DNA from: Acetobacter orientalis
GTDB lineage: Bacteria; Pseudomonadota; Alphaproteobacteria; Acetobacterales; Acetobacteraceae
Reading direction: 5' to 3'
Length of the DNA: 64,000 bases
Assembly (NCBI RefSeq): GCF_000963965.1
Contig: NZ_BAMX01000031.1
Coordinates: forward strand, 1 to 64,000
Shown here piece by piece: positions 1 through 9,153 of this stretch. A program made the translations under genes and the position numbers. The first letter of the stretch is position 1. The number at the start of each line of letters is the position of its first letter. Below the pieces are notes generated by a model that saw nothing but the letters and a program-made list of their open reading frames with translations, did not search any database and was not told the DNA's origin.

Positions 1-95
1 TCCTCCGAGAGTTTTACTCTCCGGTAAACCCGGGGCAGTTCACCGTCGCAATTCTCATCCAGATCGAGATGTAGTCCGACGACGAAAGTCGGCAT
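1..95 (-). other. Open reading frame cut by the left edge
   Basis: On the minus strand an ATG at 93-95 opens a frame that stays open to the edge (about 31 codons, beginning MPTFVVGLHLDLDENC). I do not recognise it. It may be the start of a gene running off the window or a chance frame. The rest of 1-160 shows nothing else I can name. Confidence 0.2.
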
Positions 96-160
96 TATTT
101 GGTATAGTCTGGGCGACAATATGTCAGTCGTTTATGTCAGGTTTCTTGTCGCTGTTAGAT

Positions 161-922
161 TCAAATAGCTTGACCGCCAGAGACTTCGATCCGTTGCGCG
201 TTGATCCAGCGATTGTCCTCGGAGAGTAGAGAGGCAATCATCCGGCCGATATCTTCAGGTAATCCAGGGCGGCCAAGCGCGGTCGCCTCCGCGATATGCC
301 GGGCAATGTCCGGGTTGTCGCGCACAACCCCCCCTGAGAAATCAGTCTGGATGGCGCCCGGCGCGACCGTATTAACGGCGATACGGCGGGGACCGAGTTC
401 TTTGGCCATATAATGTGACATGACTTCCACAGCCCCCTTCATGGCAGCGTAGACAATTCGGCCTGGGAAGGTGAAACGGGTCAGGCCGGAAGAAATATTC
501 ACGATCCGACCTCCATCCGCGATCAACGGTAGCAACGCCTGTGTAAGGAAAAATGGGCCTTTGACATGAATGTTATATGCGGCGTCGAAGTCTGCTTCTG
601 TGACTTCGCCGAACAGGCCGCTATGTGATGTCCCTGCCATGTTGACGAGATAATCTAAACGCTCAGCCTCCCACTTCGGCAGGATGCGTCGAATCTCGTC
701 TGCAAAAGACGGAAAAGCTTGAGTCTTACTGGTGTCGAGTTGCAGAGCCACGGCGCGTGCTCCACTGCGTTCGACATTTCTAACAACTTCATCGGCTGCA
801 GGTTTGTTGGTGTGATAGGTGAAGATTGATGAAACACCGCGTTGGGCAAGAGCCTCAACAGTCGAACGACCGAGGCCTCGACTTCCACCGGTGACAAGGG
901 CAATCTTTTTTGCTTCAGGCAT
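161..922 (-). CDS. SDR-family NAD(P)-dependent oxidoreductase
   Basis: A 253-residue classical short-chain dehydrogenase/reductase. Visible motifs are the cofactor-binding TGGSRGLG (residues 11-18), NMAG (94-97), a catalytic serine near residue 145 and YAAMK (158-162, the Tyr-x3-Lys pair). Length is normal for the family. The closest general type is 3-oxoacyl-ACP reductase-like, but substrate cannot be read from sequence. It is transcribed divergently from the LysR gene at 1024 across about 100 bp, the usual layout for a LysR regulator and its target, so control by that regulator is likely. It should act in the cytoplasm. Confidence 0.85.
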   Translation of the reverse strand: MPEAKKIALVTGGSRGLGRSTVEALAQRGVSSIFTYHTNKPAADEVVRNVERSGARAVALQLDTSKTQAFPSFADEIRRILPKWEAERLDYLVNMAGTSHSGLFGEVTEADFDAAYNIHVKGPFFLTQALLPLIADGGRIVNISSGLTRFTFPGRIVYAAMKGAVEVMSHYMAKELGPRRIAVNTVAPGAIQTDFSGGVVRDNPDIARHIAEATALGRPGLPEDIGRMIASLLSEDNRWINAQRIEVSGGQAI

Positions 923-1023
923 AGGACACTCCGGTTGATGGTGCGCTTATGTTGGTCACATCATCGTTTGTTCGATAAGATCTTCTTTTTCGACTGCATT
1001 GTTTTGCATCATGGAATAATCCC

Positions 1024-1905
1024 ATGGACAGGCTCGCTACACTTGACCTTTTTGTCCGCATTGTTGATCGTGGCAGCTTCACTGCTGCGGCAGCCTCTTG
1101 CGGTGTCTCCCGGCCCGTTGCGACCGCTACGATCAAGGCTTTAGAGAGCCGGTTAGGCGTCCGACTACTACAACGCTCGACCCGCCACGTCCGGCCCACC
1201 GTGGAGGGAGCCGCCTATTATCGGCGATGCATTGCGATCCTAGCTGATCTGGAGGACGCGGACCGGAGTGTGGCCGGCGGTGTTTCCGGTGTGCTTCGTG
1301 TAGACGTTGTCGGCTATCTCGCGCGCACGATCTTGCTGCCAGCACTACCGGATTTCCTAGCGCGGCACCCTGCACTGACCGTTCATCTTGGAGAAGGTGA
1401 AAGGTTTGTCGATCTGGTGCGTGAGGGGGTGGATTGCGTCGTGCGTGCGGGTATGCTCACCGACAGCGATATGGTGGCAAGGCCTCTGGGTGTTATGGAG
1501 GAAGCCACCGTGGCCAGCCCGGAATATCTTGCCCAGCATGGAATACCATCGACACCGGAGGATCTTGAGGGGCATCAGATGATCGGCTTTGTGTCATCGC
1601 GTACCGGCCACCCCTTACCGCTGGAGTTCACGCACGGAGACAAGGTAATCGAGGTAGCACTTCCAGCGCGCTTGTTGGTTAGCGGTGCAGACACCAGTGT
1701 TACAGCAGCACGCATGGGCTTTGGTCTCATACAAGCGCCACGTTACCGCTTTGCGGACGATCTGCGGGAGGGCACTCTGATCGAGGTCCTTGCCGATTTT
1801 CCGCCAACCCCCACGCCTTTTTCTGTGCTGTATCCAAGCAACAAACAGCTTTCTCCGCGTGTACGCATTTTCATCGATTGGCTGGTAGAGATTATCAAAC
1901 TCTAA
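1024..1905 (+). CDS. LysR-family transcriptional regulator
   Basis: A 293-residue LysR protein. The N-terminal winged HTH (about residues 1-60, with GSFTAAAASCGVSRPVATAT and LGVRLLQRSTR) is followed by a substrate-binding domain starting near residue 90. Full length for the family. It diverges from the SDR gene at 161-922; the shared intergenic region 923-1023 should hold both promoters. The effector is unknown. The N-terminal sequence resembles the proteobacterial LysR subgroup that commonly controls an adjacent oxidoreductase. Confidence 0.88.
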   Translation: MDRLATLDLFVRIVDRGSFTAAAASCGVSRPVATATIKALESRLGVRLLQRSTRHVRPTVEGAAYYRRCIAILADLEDADRSVAGGVSGVLRVDVVGYLARTILLPALPDFLARHPALTVHLGEGERFVDLVREGVDCVVRAGMLTDSDMVARPLGVMEEATVASPEYLAQHGIPSTPEDLEGHQMIGFVSSRTGHPLPLEFTHGDKVIEVALPARLLVSGADTSVTAARMGFGLIQAPRYRFADDLREGTLIEVLADFPPTPTPFSVLYPSNKQLSPRVRIFIDWLVEIIKL

Positions 1906-1951
1906 GAATGTACGTGAACTTGTTAAATTTGGCAGAAATTTATTTGCATTT

Positions 1952-1990
1952 TTCCGTTATGTTTTGAAAACATATCCCGTATAAACGGAA
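1952..1990. terminator. Nested inverted repeat between convergent genes
   Basis: Outer arms TTCCGTT (1952-1958) and AACGGAA (1984-1990) enclose ATGTTTTGAAAACAT (1959-1973). It lies between the end of the LysR gene and the end of the acyl-CoA ligase gene, so a bidirectional terminator is plausible. There is no clear T-run. Confidence 0.35.
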
Positions 1991-2012
1991 CTGATGTAAT
2001 TTCATCTAATTT

Positions 2013-3782
2013 TTAGGAAATATGAAGATATTTTCTAGTTATTTTTCCGGATTTAGTTGTGGGTATCTGCGGAACAAAACGAACTTCTTTTATTCCCACC
2101 CACCGACCGAGGGCCTGATGTACTTGTCTGAGAATGTCTTCAGCGGAAGGTGGGGTGAGATCACGATCCGTCACGACATAAGCCAACGGCCTCTGTCCCC
2201 TTAATGCGTCGGGAATTGCCACCACAGCGCACGCATAAACGGCAGGGTGGGTAGCGATGATTTTTTCTATTTGCACCCCCGAAATCCGCCGACCTGCGAC
2301 TTTTATGACATCGTCGGATCGTCCGAGCATGTGAACGGCACCTGATTTCTCGATCATGCCCTCGTCGAATGTGCGGTAAAACCTACCTGTATCATTAAGA
2401 TAAATTTCAGGTACATGGGTTTCTTTATTCTTCCATACACCAGCCAGACAGCCAGGCGGCAATGGTAAGGAGAGGACAATTTCGCCGCACGATTCATCCG
2501 GCGTGGCGGGAACAATGGTCGGGCGGAACCCCGGTGCGGGTCGCCCTATGTCGTTCAGAAGCGTTATCGGTTCAGGCTCGGGCAGACCGAAGAAATGGGC
2601 CGTAATGCTCCACCCGGTTTCGGTCTGCCACCAGTGATTGACCACTGGTTTGCGAAAATATGCTCGCGCCCAGTCCAGCAATGTTGGGTCGGCATACTCT
2701 CCGGCCACGAAGATGCGGGCCAGAGCAGGCAACGTCGACCCTGATAGGTTACGACTTTCCTGCCGCATGAGCCGCATCTGTGTCGGGGTCGTGAACAGGC
2801 ATGTCACGGCATGTTCGCGGCAGAGTGTGCGAATGGCGGCAGAGGTGACCGAGCCTTCCACGATCACACTGGTGCAGCCACTGATTAGAGGTGCATAGAC
2901 ACCGTAGGAATGGCCAACCACCCAGCCCAGATCCGATGTTGTAAAAAACGTATCTCCGGCCTTGCAGGCATAAATCAACGCCATGGATAGGGCCTGGGCT
3001 ACGGCATGCCCGCCATTGTCCCGCACAATGCCTTTCGATGTTCCCGTCGTTCCCGATGTATGAAGGATATAAAGCGGATCCTGAGAACGGAGCATGAGGG
3101 GGGCCACAGGTGGGGAGCGTTCTAGGGCATGAAAGTCATGGTCGCGCACGGGCACAAGAGGTGCAGGGCAGGCGTCGCGCTGCACAATAATACATGCCTG
3201 CGGTCTGTGCGTGGCTTGCGCCAGCGCAGCATTGAGGGCCGGGGTGGACGGAATGGCAGTCTGCCCCTGAAAACTGCAACTGGCGATAATCATGACCTTG
3301 GGGGCCACGTCATCGATCCTGCGGGCCAGTTCTGGTCCGGCATAACCTGCAAAAACCACAACATGCACGGCACCGATCCGCGCGCAGGCCAGCATGGCAA
3401 TGGCCGTTTCGATCATGGTTGGCATGGCGATCAAGACACGGTCGCCTTTTTTCACACCCAGCGTGCACAGGCCGCCGGCGAACCCGGCCACCCTATCCTG
3501 CAGCTCCTGATAAGTGACGATCCGCCGTTCTTTTGTGGCGCAGGAGTGCCAGATCAACGCCGCCTGCGCACCCCGGCCGCGTTCCACATGCCGGTCCACC
3601 GCATTGTAACAGGTGTTGAGCGTGGCATCAGGAAACCAGTCATGCCAGCCATCGGCTCGTGTCTGGCACGCGATGCGGGGCGTGTCGTTCCATGTGAGGC
3701 GCTGGGCCGCATCTAGCCAGAATTGCTCAGGCTGGTGCAATGCTGCATTGTACATCGCCTCGTATGTCGTCCATGGAAGCAC
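2013..3782 (-). CDS. PrpE-like short-chain acyl-CoA synthetase (AMP-forming)
   Basis: A 589-residue ANL-family ligase that would convert a short carboxylate, ATP and CoA to acyl-CoA. Motifs: P-loop TSGTTGTSKG (242-251), WWQTETG (384-390) and the C-terminal catalytic lysine in TTKSGKITR (K580). The stretch around the P-loop and the YGVYAPLISG segment resemble propionyl-CoA synthetase more than acetyl-CoA synthetase. It is shorter than typical PrpE (about 630). Start is GTG, with GGAG about 10 bases upstream. It begins 15 bp after the FAD oxidoreductase gene and is the last gene of the nitrilase operon, which suggests that it activates an acid released by that pathway. Substrate is inferred. 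Confidence 0.82.
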   Translation of the reverse strand: MLPWTTYEAMYNAALHQPEQFWLDAAQRLTWNDTPRIACQTRADGWHDWFPDATLNTCYNAVDRHVERGRGAQAALIWHSCATKERRIVTYQELQDRVAGFAGGLCTLGVKKGDRVLIAMPTMIETAIAMLACARIGAVHVVVFAGYAGPELARRIDDVAPKVMIIASCSFQGQTAIPSTPALNAALAQATHRPQACIIVQRDACPAPLVPVRDHDFHALERSPPVAPLMLRSQDPLYILHTSGTTGTSKGIVRDNGGHAVAQALSMALIYACKAGDTFFTTSDLGWVVGHSYGVYAPLISGCTSVIVEGSVTSAAIRTLCREHAVTCLFTTPTQMRLMRQESRNLSGSTLPALARIFVAGEYADPTLLDWARAYFRKPVVNHWWQTETGWSITAHFFGLPEPEPITLLNDIGRPAPGFRPTIVPATPDESCGEIVLSLPLPPGCLAGVWKNKETHVPEIYLNDTGRFYRTFDEGMIEKSGAVHMLGRSDDVIKVAGRRISGVQIEKIIATHPAVYACAVVAIPDALRGQRPLAYVVTDRDLTPPSAEDILRQVHQALGRWVGIKEVRFVPQIPTTKSGKITRKYLHIS

Positions 3783-3797
3783 GGCGCTTTACTCCGT

Positions 3798-5045
3798 TCA
3801 GGCTACAGGAACATCTTTGCCGGTGATCTGGCTGGCCAGCCACGCGGCATCGCGCGAAACACCGGAGAACCGGCCCGACCCCCATGTGTGCAGCCAAGGT
3901 AGGCCAAGGAAGTAAAAGCCCGGCGCGTCGGTCACCCCCCTATGCCAGACCGGCTTGTTGGCTCCGTTAAAGACTGGCACGTCGATCCAGCGATAGTTCG
4001 GGCGGAAGCCGATGCACCAGACAATTGAGGTAATCCCGGCGGCTTTCAGGTCGAGCGGGGTGTTGCTGCCATCGGGTTCCCAGACCGGCACATAGGGTGC
4101 TGCGGTAGGCGCACTGATCCCTTCACGGGCGATATAGGCGTCAATGGACTTCTTGATGTCGGCGTTGGTTCTGTCCGCATCATCAAGGTTTTGTGCAAGG
4201 TCTGGCGCGAAGTGCGCCACTTCATCGCGAATTGTCTCCAGCGTGCCGTGCAGACCCACGCCCTCTCTGGCAAAGAGCCGTAAATCAAGATCATGCCCAC
4301 CATTGCGACCGGTGACATAATGGTTGGTTTTGTCACGCGCGCCATCGCGCAGAGGGTGATTATCCACCGTCAGGTCGTAGAACTGCATGTCCGCAAGCCA
4401 GTCCACAACGTCCCGCCCACGATAGAAGCGCGAGACACGGGGGGCAGAGCCGACGCACAGATGAACCTTGCGTTTTTCAAGGAACAGATCTTCGACAATT
4501 TGTGCGCCGGACTGGCCACTCCCCACCACCAGCACTGCCCCTTCCGGTAGCTGCGCAGCGTTGCGGTAATCCTGCGAATGAACCTGATAAATGGCGGGGT
4601 CGATTGCACCGGCATAGCCGGGAATGACCGCGTCCTGATACGCGCCCGAGGCTATGACCACATGCCGGGCATGCCAAGTCTCGCCCCCCGCCACAACTCG
4701 ATAGCCACCAGCTTCATGGCGCGTAATGGAGGTTACCGGTGTTTGCTCGCGTAGCGGCGGGCTGAATGAGTCTACAAAACCTTTGACGTAATCAATAATT
4801 TCCTGCTTCACCATAAAACCGTGCGGGTCATTCCCTTTATAGGGATGCCCTGGGAGTTCGCACTGCCAGTTAGGGGTGACCAGGCAGAAATTGTCCCAGC
4901 GTTCGTCATTCCATGAATGGCAGGCGGTTTTTGCTTCGAACACCACATGTTCGACCTGTTCGCGGCAGAGATACCAGCTCATGGACAGGCCAGCCTGGCC
5001 ACCGCCCACGATAACGACGGGAATGCTTTTCTCGTTCTGTGTCAT
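3798..5045 (-). CDS. nitH: FAD-dependent oxidoreductase, MSMEG_0569 family (NitH-like)
   Basis: A 415-residue flavoprotein monooxygenase-like enzyme. Two Rossmann motifs are visible: GGGQAGL (G14, G16, G19) for FAD and VGSGQSG (G175, G177, G180) for NAD(P)H. This is the single-component flavin monooxygenase layout. Its place after the small MSMEG_0570-like gene is that of the flavin oxidoreductase of Nit1C clusters, which support growth on cyanide or nitriles in Pseudomonas. The exact substrate in those clusters is unsettled. The gene symbol is given by synteny only. Confidence 0.8.
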   Translation of the reverse strand: MTQNEKSIPVVIVGGGQAGLSMSWYLCREQVEHVVFEAKTACHSWNDERWDNFCLVTPNWQCELPGHPYKGNDPHGFMVKQEIIDYVKGFVDSFSPPLREQTPVTSITRHEAGGYRVVAGGETWHARHVVIASGAYQDAVIPGYAGAIDPAIYQVHSQDYRNAAQLPEGAVLVVGSGQSGAQIVEDLFLEKRKVHLCVGSAPRVSRFYRGRDVVDWLADMQFYDLTVDNHPLRDGARDKTNHYVTGRNGGHDLDLRLFAREGVGLHGTLETIRDEVAHFAPDLAQNLDDADRTNADIKKSIDAYIAREGISAPTAAPYVPVWEPDGSNTPLDLKAAGITSIVWCIGFRPNYRWIDVPVFNGANKPVWHRGVTDAPGFYFLGLPWLHTWGSGRFSGVSRDAAWLASQITGKDVPVA

Positions 5046-5062
5046 GATCTTTTCTTTTCGTC

Positions 5063-5350
5063 TCAGAATTTGAAAGACAGGACGCGCACCAGCGCATCGG
5101 GTTGGGTTAGAAAAGGTTCCCCCATCTGCCGGATGGCCTGTAGCTGGCCAAGGGCGCGGCTGCAGGCAAAGCCGTAGCGCGCGCGAACTCGCTCGCTGGC
5201 GTCCGTCAGGGCCGTGTCAGCCTTTTCAAGAAACTCCCGAACTGGGTAATCCTGACCGGGTGTGAAGTGTTCGCGTATGACCAGCGATGGAGAGTAACAG
5301 TCGCTCTCCTGCCCATTGGGCCAGCGCACGCGAAAAATCATCTCAGGCAT
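5063..5350 (-). CDS. nitG: Small conserved protein, MSMEG_0570 family (NitG-like)
   Basis: A 95-residue protein starting MPEMIFRVRWPNG. A longer frame upstream lies inside the glycosyltransferase gene; the ATG at 5350 is preferred because it has GGAG about 11 bases upstream and gives the expected N-terminus. It overlaps the glycosyltransferase end by 13 bp. Proteins of this type occur only in nitrilase clusters and are described as nitrogen-starvation response proteins; no biochemical role is established. No membrane segment or metal motif is obvious. Confidence 0.72.
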   Translation of the reverse strand: MPEMIFRVRWPNGQESDCYSPSLVIREHFTPGQDYPVREFLEKADTALTDASERVRARYGFACSRALGQLQAIRQMGEPFLTQPDALVRVLSFKF

Positions 5351-6516
5351 GGTGACAGAGCTCCGGAAAAAGGGGTTTCGGCTTGTGATAGGGCTGCCAG
5401 GCGCCGGTATGCGGGCATGTGCCGTTCCGCCACCTGGCACCAGTCGAACCGGCGGGCGGTAGTGGGCCCGCTGACCCGAAAACGCGCGAGATTGCGGGGG
5501 CTGAGGGCATCACGCAAAGCCGAAAGCAGGGTATGGGGACTGTCCGGGTGGCACCACAGTGTATCCACTTCCGAAAAGTGCTCCGTGAACGGGGCAATTT
5601 CTGGCACAATGGCGGGTGTGCCGCAGGATAGGGCCTCCAGCGGGCAAAGGCCGAACCCCTCGGTGGCGGATGGATAAGCCAGCACGGCGGCCTGCCGGTA
5701 AAATGCCGGCATGTCGTCATCGGACACCGGGCCGGTTATGGTCACATGCTCGGCTTTCCCGCTGTCGCGTAGACGTGTCTCGAACTGGGTGCGATAGGCG
5801 GTATGATCCAGCAACGATGCTCCGCCCACCACAACCAGATGCACGTCAGGCTGTTCGCGGCGCAGGGCCAGAAATACGTCCAGCACGTGCAGCGTATTCT
5901 TGCGCCGCTCGACCCCACCGACAGCCAAGATCAGGCGATGATCGGCCGGCAGGCGATAGCGCGCCCGCAACGTTTCATCCTGCCGGCCCGGCTCTGGCGT
6001 AAAACGCACAGGATCGACCCCGTTACCGATAACGGGGGCTGCACGGCCATGATTATCACGCAAGATATTTTCCCACACGGCACTGACAGTGAACAGTTCG
6101 GCCGCCGTCCTGACCCCGCGTTCTTGCCGCGCTGCAAGGGCCGGGTGTGAAAAATCATCAAGGTGGTGAACCGTGCGAGCAAAGCCGGATATCCGGCGTT
6201 CTGCTACAAGGTCGGCCAGTGCGTTGGCGCTGATGGGGTCCTGGGCATGCAGTACATCGAAATGCTGCCCCCGTATTGCATTCCTGATCTCGCTAATGCG
6301 GCGTTCCACCAGTGTGGGCAGATCAGGCTCAGGCACGGCGGGGATACAACGGGTGGCGCAGCGGGGTGTGCGGAAAAATCCGTTGCCCGTTACATCTGGT
6401 GCAATCAGGGTGGCGTCATGCCCAGCCTGGCATAGGGCTTCGGCCAGCGCCATGCCGTGTACCACGCCGCCGCGCGGGTTGGTCGAGTGGGTTAAAATGC
6501 CAATGCACAGGCTCAT
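5338..6516 (-). CDS. GT4-type glycosyltransferase, MSMEG_0565 family
   Basis: A 392-residue GT-B glycosyltransferase. The N-terminal half has the acceptor-domain glycine loop GGVVHGMALAEAL. The C-terminal half has the nucleotide-sugar motif EGFGLCPLEALSCGTPAIVPE, typical of retaining GT4 enzymes. The start chosen is ATG 6516 (MSLCIGILTHSTNPRGG), which overlaps the preceding stop as ATGA; the longer frame is discounted. A glycosyltransferase is a regular member of this cluster, which implies that the pathway makes or modifies a glycosylated small molecule. Sugar and acceptor are unknown. Confidence 0.82.
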   Translation of the reverse strand: MSLCIGILTHSTNPRGGVVHGMALAEALCQAGHDATLIAPDVTGNGFFRTPRCATRCIPAVPEPDLPTLVERRISEIRNAIRGQHFDVLHAQDPISANALADLVAERRISGFARTVHHLDDFSHPALAARQERGVRTAAELFTVSAVWENILRDNHGRAAPVIGNGVDPVRFTPEPGRQDETLRARYRLPADHRLILAVGGVERRKNTLHVLDVFLALRREQPDVHLVVVGGASLLDHTAYRTQFETRLRDSGKAEHVTITGPVSDDDMPAFYRQAAVLAYPSATEGFGLCPLEALSCGTPAIVPEIAPFTEHFSEVDTLWCHPDSPHTLLSALRDALSPRNLARFRVSGPTTARRFDWCQVAERHMPAYRRLAALSQAETPFSGALSPCLR

Positions 6517-7484
6517 GGCGCAAACCCCATGAGCGGTGTCTGTGCGAGATCCCAGAAGGTTTCTCTCTCGTCTGCCCATGTCATATCCAGCCGTTGCGTG
6601 CCGTTACATTGACCGATGACCGAAGATGCAATGCCACGCTTATGAAAGCGGGCCATGATCGCGTCGGCATTTTCGGGACGGGCCGTCAGCAGGTAGCCAT
6701 AGCTTGGGAACGCCGAAAGCCAGCGTTCCATAGGCGCAGGGGCGGGGCGGGGAATGTCATCAAGCCTGATGGTCATACCCACACCAGAACATTCGGCCAG
6801 CATGAGTGCCGTACCTAGCAGCCCAGCCATGCTGATATCCTTGGCTGCACGGCTCAGCCCGTCCTCGGCTATTGCGGGCAGCAGTTCTATGTCACCTCGC
6901 AGGCGTGCCACATGGTCGGTGCCGCACAGGGCTGAACTGGCATCCCAGAACGGGTGGGGGTCGTGCCAGCGACCGCGCAGGTCGATTGCGGCAATCAGAA
7001 CCTCACCCGCCTGAGCGTCGAAGCTACTCAGCAGATGGCGGGCCCGGCCGAGGATCGCGACCGACAGCGAGTTATGGGTGCTGCGCATGTTGGTATGACC
7101 ACCCACGACAGGTACGCCATAGGTCCGTGCTCCGTCATGCAGGCCGGTCAAAATCTTTGCCGCAGCGTCTGACGTGTCACTCCATAATGCGTCCACCACA
7201 GCCATGGGGCGACCACCCATGGCCGCGATATCGCTGACATTGACCATCACGCCGCAATACCCGGCGAACCAAGGCATTGAGCGGACAAAGCTGTCCTGAA
7301 ACCCTTCGCTGGCCAGCAGAAGATATCCATCGCCATCTGGTATCGCCGCGCAGTCATCGCCCAGGCGGATAGCGTCGGGGCTGGTGGGCTGCAGGATTGC
7401 TGCCGCTTGAGCAATGTCCTTCTTGCCCGCGAGCGCGCGGCTATGGCGCAGCGTGGCAAGTAGTGTGGCAAGATCGTGCGCCAT
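6513..7484 (-). CDS. nitF: AIR-synthase-like protein, sll0787 family (NitF-like)
   Basis: A 323-residue PurM/ThiL/SelD-fold ATP-binding protein. Visible features are GDDCAAIP near the N-terminus, VNVSDIAAMGG (metal/ATP site) and VVGGHTN, all typical of AIR-synthase-related enzymes that activate a substrate with ATP. The start ATG at 7484 overlaps the GNAT stop as TAATG; a longer frame exists but lies in the preceding gene. In mycobacteria the equivalent protein is fused to the GNAT domain that is encoded here by the separate upstream gene. The substrate is unknown. Confidence 0.8.
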   Translation of the reverse strand: MAHDLATLLATLRHSRALAGKKDIAQAAAILQPTSPDAIRLGDDCAAIPDGDGYLLLASEGFQDSFVRSMPWFAGYCGVMVNVSDIAAMGGRPMAVVDALWSDTSDAAAKILTGLHDGARTYGVPVVGGHTNMRSTHNSLSVAILGRARHLLSSFDAQAGEVLIAAIDLRGRWHDPHPFWDASSALCGTDHVARLRGDIELLPAIAEDGLSRAAKDISMAGLLGTALMLAECSGVGMTIRLDDIPRPAPAPMERWLSAFPSYGYLLTARPENADAIMARFHKRGIASSVIGQCNGTQRLDMTWADERETFWDLAQTPLMGFAP

Positions 7485-8047
7485 TAGGCCACCTGCCGGG
7501 TGCGGGGCTGCGGGCGTAGCAGCCATGTCTGATCCTGCCCATGTGCCGGATAGCGTGCGAGGTCGGCCTGCATGTCATGATGCGGCAGCCCATGCAGGGT
7601 GATGGCACCAAGGCTTTTCCAGTGCAGGCGGCGAAAGAACAGCACATTCTGTTCCTGCACCTGTGCCAGAAATCGTGTGGCTCCAAGCCCGTGTGCAGTG
7701 CTGACCGCCATGCGGATCAGTTCAGCCCCGATCCGTCCTAATTTGCGGTGATCAGCATGAACGGCTAGGCGGGAACCACGCCAGACGCCGGGTTCGGTTT
7801 CATGAATGCGCACGGCACCCACGATCCGATCCGGCATGCCCGCTATGCAGCAAGCCGCGATAATGGGAATGGCAACATCATCGAGCGCATCTCGGTCATC
7901 ATGCGCAAAAACATGTTGTTCGGTACAGAACACATTGCGGCGTAGCGCGTGATAACCGGTGCGTTCCCAAGGTGTGCGGGCAAGGCGCACGACATACTCC
8001 GTGGGAATGAACGGTCGGCTTTCCATGCCATCGAGTAGCGTGTTCAT
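7484..8047 (-). CDS. nitE: GNAT-family N-acyltransferase (NitE-like)
   Basis: A 187-residue GNAT-fold protein. The acetyl-CoA-binding stretch is VHADHRKLGRIGAELIRMAV (the R/Q-x-x-G-x-G/A region), preceded by VGAVRIHETEPGVWRGSRLAV. It overlaps the radical SAM gene as ATGA and the AIR-synthase-like gene as TAATG, so the three are translationally coupled. It belongs to the Nit1C set, where it is sometimes fused to the next protein. Acceptor unknown. Confidence 0.8.
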   Translation of the reverse strand: MNTLLDGMESRPFIPTEYVVRLARTPWERTGYHALRRNVFCTEQHVFAHDDRDALDDVAIPIIAACCIAGMPDRIVGAVRIHETEPGVWRGSRLAVHADHRKLGRIGAELIRMAVSTAHGLGATRFLAQVQEQNVLFFRRLHWKSLGAITLHGLPHHDMQADLARYPAHGQDQTWLLRPQPRTRQVA

Positions 8048-9153
8048 TGTTCATAGGCCGACAGAGAGGAGCACGCACCGCACCGGCCACACCCGGCCCG
8101 GATATCGGTGGATTTCATGTTTGCTTCCCGTAGCATCCGCCCGAGTGGCGCTAGAACTGACTTCATGAAATCGGATGAGGGTGGCGCGTGATTTTCCAGT
8201 GGTGTTCCGGAAATAGGCACGAATGGTACCACAAAGGGATAGACCCCGAGAGCGATCAGCCGTTCGGCCAGAGCCAGAATGTCTGCGGCGGTGTCACCCA
8301 GACCTGCCAGAATGTAGGTGTTGACCTGCCCACGCCCGAAAACCGGCACTGCGCTGGCAAAGGCATCCATATAGCGATCGGCGCTGACCGTAGCCTTGCC
8401 CGGCATGATCTTTTCGCGCACGGCCTGCGTGGCGGCTTCGAGATGCATACCAAGACTATCGGCCCCTGCATCGCGCAGGCGTTGGAACCAGCCATGATCA
8501 CGCGGCGGTTCACACTGGACCTGAAGTGGCAGGTCTACCGCCGCCCTGATGGCGCGAGCGGACTCAGCCAGAACCGCCGCACCCCGGTCGATGACGTTGG
8601 GCGTGCCGGTTGTCAGCACCATGTCACGCACATTGTCCAGTTCCACGGCGGCTTTGGCCACCTCGGCCAGTTGCGCGGGCGTTTTGTGGGCAATGGTGCG
8701 CTCGGCTTCCAGTGACTGGCCAATGGCGCAGAACTGGCAGGACGTACGTCGGTCGGCATAGCGGATGCAGGTCTGGTGTACCGTCGTGGCCAGCGTGTCG
8801 CGCCCGTGCAGTAGGGCGATCTTCCAGTAGGGGATACCGTCCGCCGTCGTCAGCCCGTAAAAGCGCGGAGCCGCAGGAAAGTGGATTGTGCCCAGGGGCC
8901 GCCCATCGTGCAGCAGCGTGCTGGCACCACTTTGGTCGGGCGGGCTAGCCTGAAACGGAGAGCGCTGCGCCCCCGACGTATAGACCGGAACCATGACGGT
9001 TTGCCCCGCGATGGTGATGGTCTTGTGATCCGAAGGGCCAGCTCCGCCCTTGCGGGCAATGCCACCCTTATCGCCGCCGATCTGGAGCCCGAAGGATTGC
9101 AGGTCGGTGACAAGCTTGCGCCCCGAAAGCGTGCCAAGTGTTGGTACGGTCAT
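8044..9153 (-). CDS. nitD: Radical SAM protein, MSMEG_0568 family (NitD-like)
   Basis: A 369-residue radical SAM enzyme. The cluster-binding cysteines are C129, C139 and C142, a wider first spacing than the classical CxxxCxxC. A second group C355, C358 and C361 lies at the extreme C-terminus and could bind an auxiliary Fe-S cluster. It overlaps the nitrilase gene as ATGA (9150-9153). The family is found with the nitrilase in Nit1C clusters, and its reaction is not established. It probably carries out a radical step on the same small molecule as its neighbours. Confidence 0.83.
   Translation of the reverse strand: MTVPTLGTLSGRKLVTDLQSFGLQIGGDKGGIARKGGAGPSDHKTITIAGQTVMVPVYTSGAQRSPFQASPPDQSGASTLLHDGRPLGTIHFPAAPRFYGLTTADGIPYWKIALLHGRDTLATTVHQTCIRYADRRTSCQFCAIGQSLEAERTIAHKTPAQLAEVAKAAVELDNVRDMVLTTGTPNVIDRGAAVLAESARAIRAAVDLPLQVQCEPPRDHGWFQRLRDAGADSLGMHLEAATQAVREKIMPGKATVSADRYMDAFASAVPVFGRGQVNTYILAGLGDTAADILALAERLIALGVYPFVVPFVPISGTPLENHAPPSSDFMKSVLAPLGRMLREANMKSTDIRAGCGRCGACSSLSAYEQ

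Noticed and set aside
3129-3716. 195-codon plus-strand frame inside the acyl-CoA ligase
   Set aside because: The minus-strand ligase motifs are clear; the opposite frame has no ribosome site and shows His/Gly/Arg-rich antisense composition.
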